From a bacterium (lineage in GTDB: Bacteria > JAHJDO01), in NCBI GenBank assembly GCA_030652805.1, contig JAUSPT010000090.1, positions 1 to 8,473 on the forward strand: a stretch of DNA of 8,473 nt, in the 5' to 3' direction. Each line of letters opens with the position of its first letter. Within the stretch, counting starts at the first letter, position 1. Shown here piece after piece: positions 7,387 through 8,473 of this stretch. The position numbers and the translations under genes were made by a program. The notes under the pieces are model-generated. The model did no database searches and was not told the origin of the DNA. It saw nothing but the letters and a program-made list of their open reading frames with translations.

Positions 7387-8334
7387 GTGAAAAAATACAT
7401 AGCTTTTTCTGTAATATTAATAATTTGTTTATCTGTACTCGGATGTAAAAAAAGTGATATAGGAACAGTAGATGCAAGTAAGAAAATAGCAGAATTGAGA
7501 AGGGCTACACAAAAAAGACAGGAAGAGAAAAAAGAAGAGACAAAGATTGAGATAGAATTTATAAGAATTACAAAAGCCTATGAATACGATTCTGCTCCTG
7601 CTTTTTCCCCGGATGGCACTAAAATAGCTTATGTATCGTATCAGGATGATGTGCAAAATATATGGATTGTAGATTCCGAAGGAAAAGAAGAACCAAAACG
7701 CATAACTAATACAGCAACACTGGACAATCGTCCAACCTGGAGTTATGACGGTAAGTCAATAATCTTTAGTTCTGCAAAGCTGAATGATAATGCAGAGCCT
7801 AAACTGTGTATGGTTAACAGTGATGGGGCTAATCTTCGACAACTAGGCAAAGGAGTACAGGGATATAACCCTTCATGTTCGCCAGTTAATGGACAAATTG
7901 TGTTTATTTCTCAGAATAATCTATGGATAATGAATGGGATAGATGATGAGCAGCCTAAATACGTTACTACAAGAGGATATCATGATTATCCGTGCTGGAT
8001 GGATAATGCTAAAAAGGTGCTTTTTTTCAGCGATAATGACTTGCACTCAATGAACATTGATAAAGAAGACAGCATATGTTTAACAAACACTGCATGGAAT
8101 AGCTTCCCAAGTGTTTCATTAAAAACAAACAAGATAGCTTTTATATCTAATAGAAGTGGGAATTATGATCTTTGGATCATGAATAGTGATGGCACTAACC
8201 CAGTTCAGATTACAGATGACAAATATAATGAATTATATCCATGCTTTTCCTCTGATGGAGACAAAATTGTCTTTCAATCGGATAGAAGTGGAAACTTTGA
8301 TATATGGGTAGCTAAGCTGCCTGGAAATATGTAA
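7387..8334 (+). CDS. TolB-like six-bladed beta-propeller lipoprotein
   Basis: This 315-aa predicted envelope lipoprotein starts at GTG. MKK leads into a hydrophobic core and SVLGC with the lipidated Cys at 20, an acceptable lipobox. A short charged, helix-prone linker (about 29-50, rich in Lys, Glu and Arg) follows. Then come six PD40/WD40-like TolB repeats, recognised by a Pro-x-(hydrophobic)-S..G..I.F.S core, with Pro at 71, 116, 162, 202, 241 and 285. Blades commonly continue as LWIMNSDG or IWIVDSEG. Spacing is 39-46 residues, giving one full propeller and little else. True TolB has an extra N-terminal alpha/beta domain and is soluble in the periplasm. That domain is missing here, and no tolA/tolQ/tolR/pal genes are seen, so I do not call it tolB. 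Such propellers usually bind proteins or glycans; DPP-type peptidase propellers are related, but no hydrolase domain follows. The gene lies 53 nt after the PLD gene. Confidence 0.85.
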   Translation: MKKYIAFSVILIICLSVLGCKKSDIGTVDASKKIAELRRATQKRQEEKKEETKIEIEFIRITKAYEYDSAPAFSPDGTKIAYVSYQDDVQNIWIVDSEGKEEPKRITNTATLDNRPTWSYDGKSIIFSSAKLNDNAEPKLCMVNSDGANLRQLGKGVQGYNPSCSPVNGQIVFISQNNLWIMNGIDDEQPKYVTTRGYHDYPCWMDNAKKVLFFSDNDLHSMNIDKEDSICLTNTAWNSFPSVSLKTNKIAFISNRSGNYDLWIMNSDGTNPVQITDDKYNELYPCFSSDGDKIVFQSDRSGNFDIWVAKLPGNM

Positions 8335-8468
8335 GAGTTCTGCAAAATGGAGAATTAAAGGAAAAAGAAAAAGAGATAGAGAATAAAAAAAGGCAGAAAC
8401 ATACATCAAAGGTAGAAAAAAGAATGTTAAAGAGATTTTCAGAAGGAATTAGACGATTTAAGACATAG
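8316..8468 (+). other. Open, charged reading frame at the right end (small gene or frameshifted tail)
   Basis: After the lipoprotein stop, another frame is open from 8316 (just after TAA 8313) to TAG 8466. From 8337 it reads as a Lys/Glu/Arg-rich peptide, VLQNGELKEKEKEIE and onward, ending GIRRFKT, and is helix-prone. It has no ATG, GTG or TTG near its beginning. Only CTG 8340 or the late ATG 8424 could start it. It may be a C-terminal extension of the lipoprotein split off by a one-base error or frameshift, a decayed gene end, or chance openness caused by purine-rich DNA that avoids stops. Nothing in it is recognisable as a family. No terminator hairpin is seen before the window ends. Confidence 0.25.
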
Positions 8469-8473
8469 TTTAC

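Overview
The window is an AT-rich bacterial segment with five protein genes, all on the + strand and tightly packed. In order they are: a pyruvate:ferredoxin oxidoreductase (nifJ/por, 240-3800), an aspartate 1-decarboxylase (panD, 3848-4204), a ComEC/Rec2-type DNA-uptake channel (4191-6362), an exported protein with two phospholipase D (HKD) motifs (6341-7333), and a lipoprotein made of six TolB-like beta-propeller repeats (start most likely GTG at 7387, end 8334). The oxygen-sensitive single-chain PFOR points to an anaerobic or fermentative bacterium. The lipoprotein, ComEC and secreted hydrolase suggest a Gram-negative-type or otherwise layered envelope. Low GC and divergence from textbook sequences fit an uncultivated lineage, but I cannot assign a phylum from the sequence alone.

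Layout. Positions 1-239 are a leader without a convincing gene. They hold a perfect 32-bp palindrome (63-94), a pair of 9-bp direct repeats 21 bp apart (31-39, 52-60), a T tract, and a strong Shine-Dalgarno directly before nifJ. nifJ and panD are 47 nt apart. panD/comEC overlap by 14 nt and comEC/PLD by 22 nt. The PLD and lipoprotein genes are 53 nt apart. This spacing suggests one transcription unit, or at least translational coupling across panD-comEC-PLD. The last 139 nt contain an open, very charged reading frame (to 8468) in a different frame from the lipoprotein. It has no normal start codon and may be a frameshifted tail or a missed small gene.

How the genes may work together. nifJ and panD are linked through coenzyme A: PanD makes the beta-alanine needed for pantothenate/CoA, and PFOR consumes CoA. 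comEC and the PLD-type protein form a DNA/envelope pair. The most interesting observation is that the C-terminal metallo-beta-lactamase-like (nuclease) domain of this ComEC looks catalytically dead. It has NRVSDDH where THxxxDH is expected, no HHGS block, and no DVGQGD block, yet it keeps the family's terminal TD-DGAI signature. The very next, overlapping gene encodes an exported protein with two intact HKD active sites, a fold that includes nucleases. A replacement of the ComEC nuclease in trans is a testable hypothesis, not a demonstrated system.
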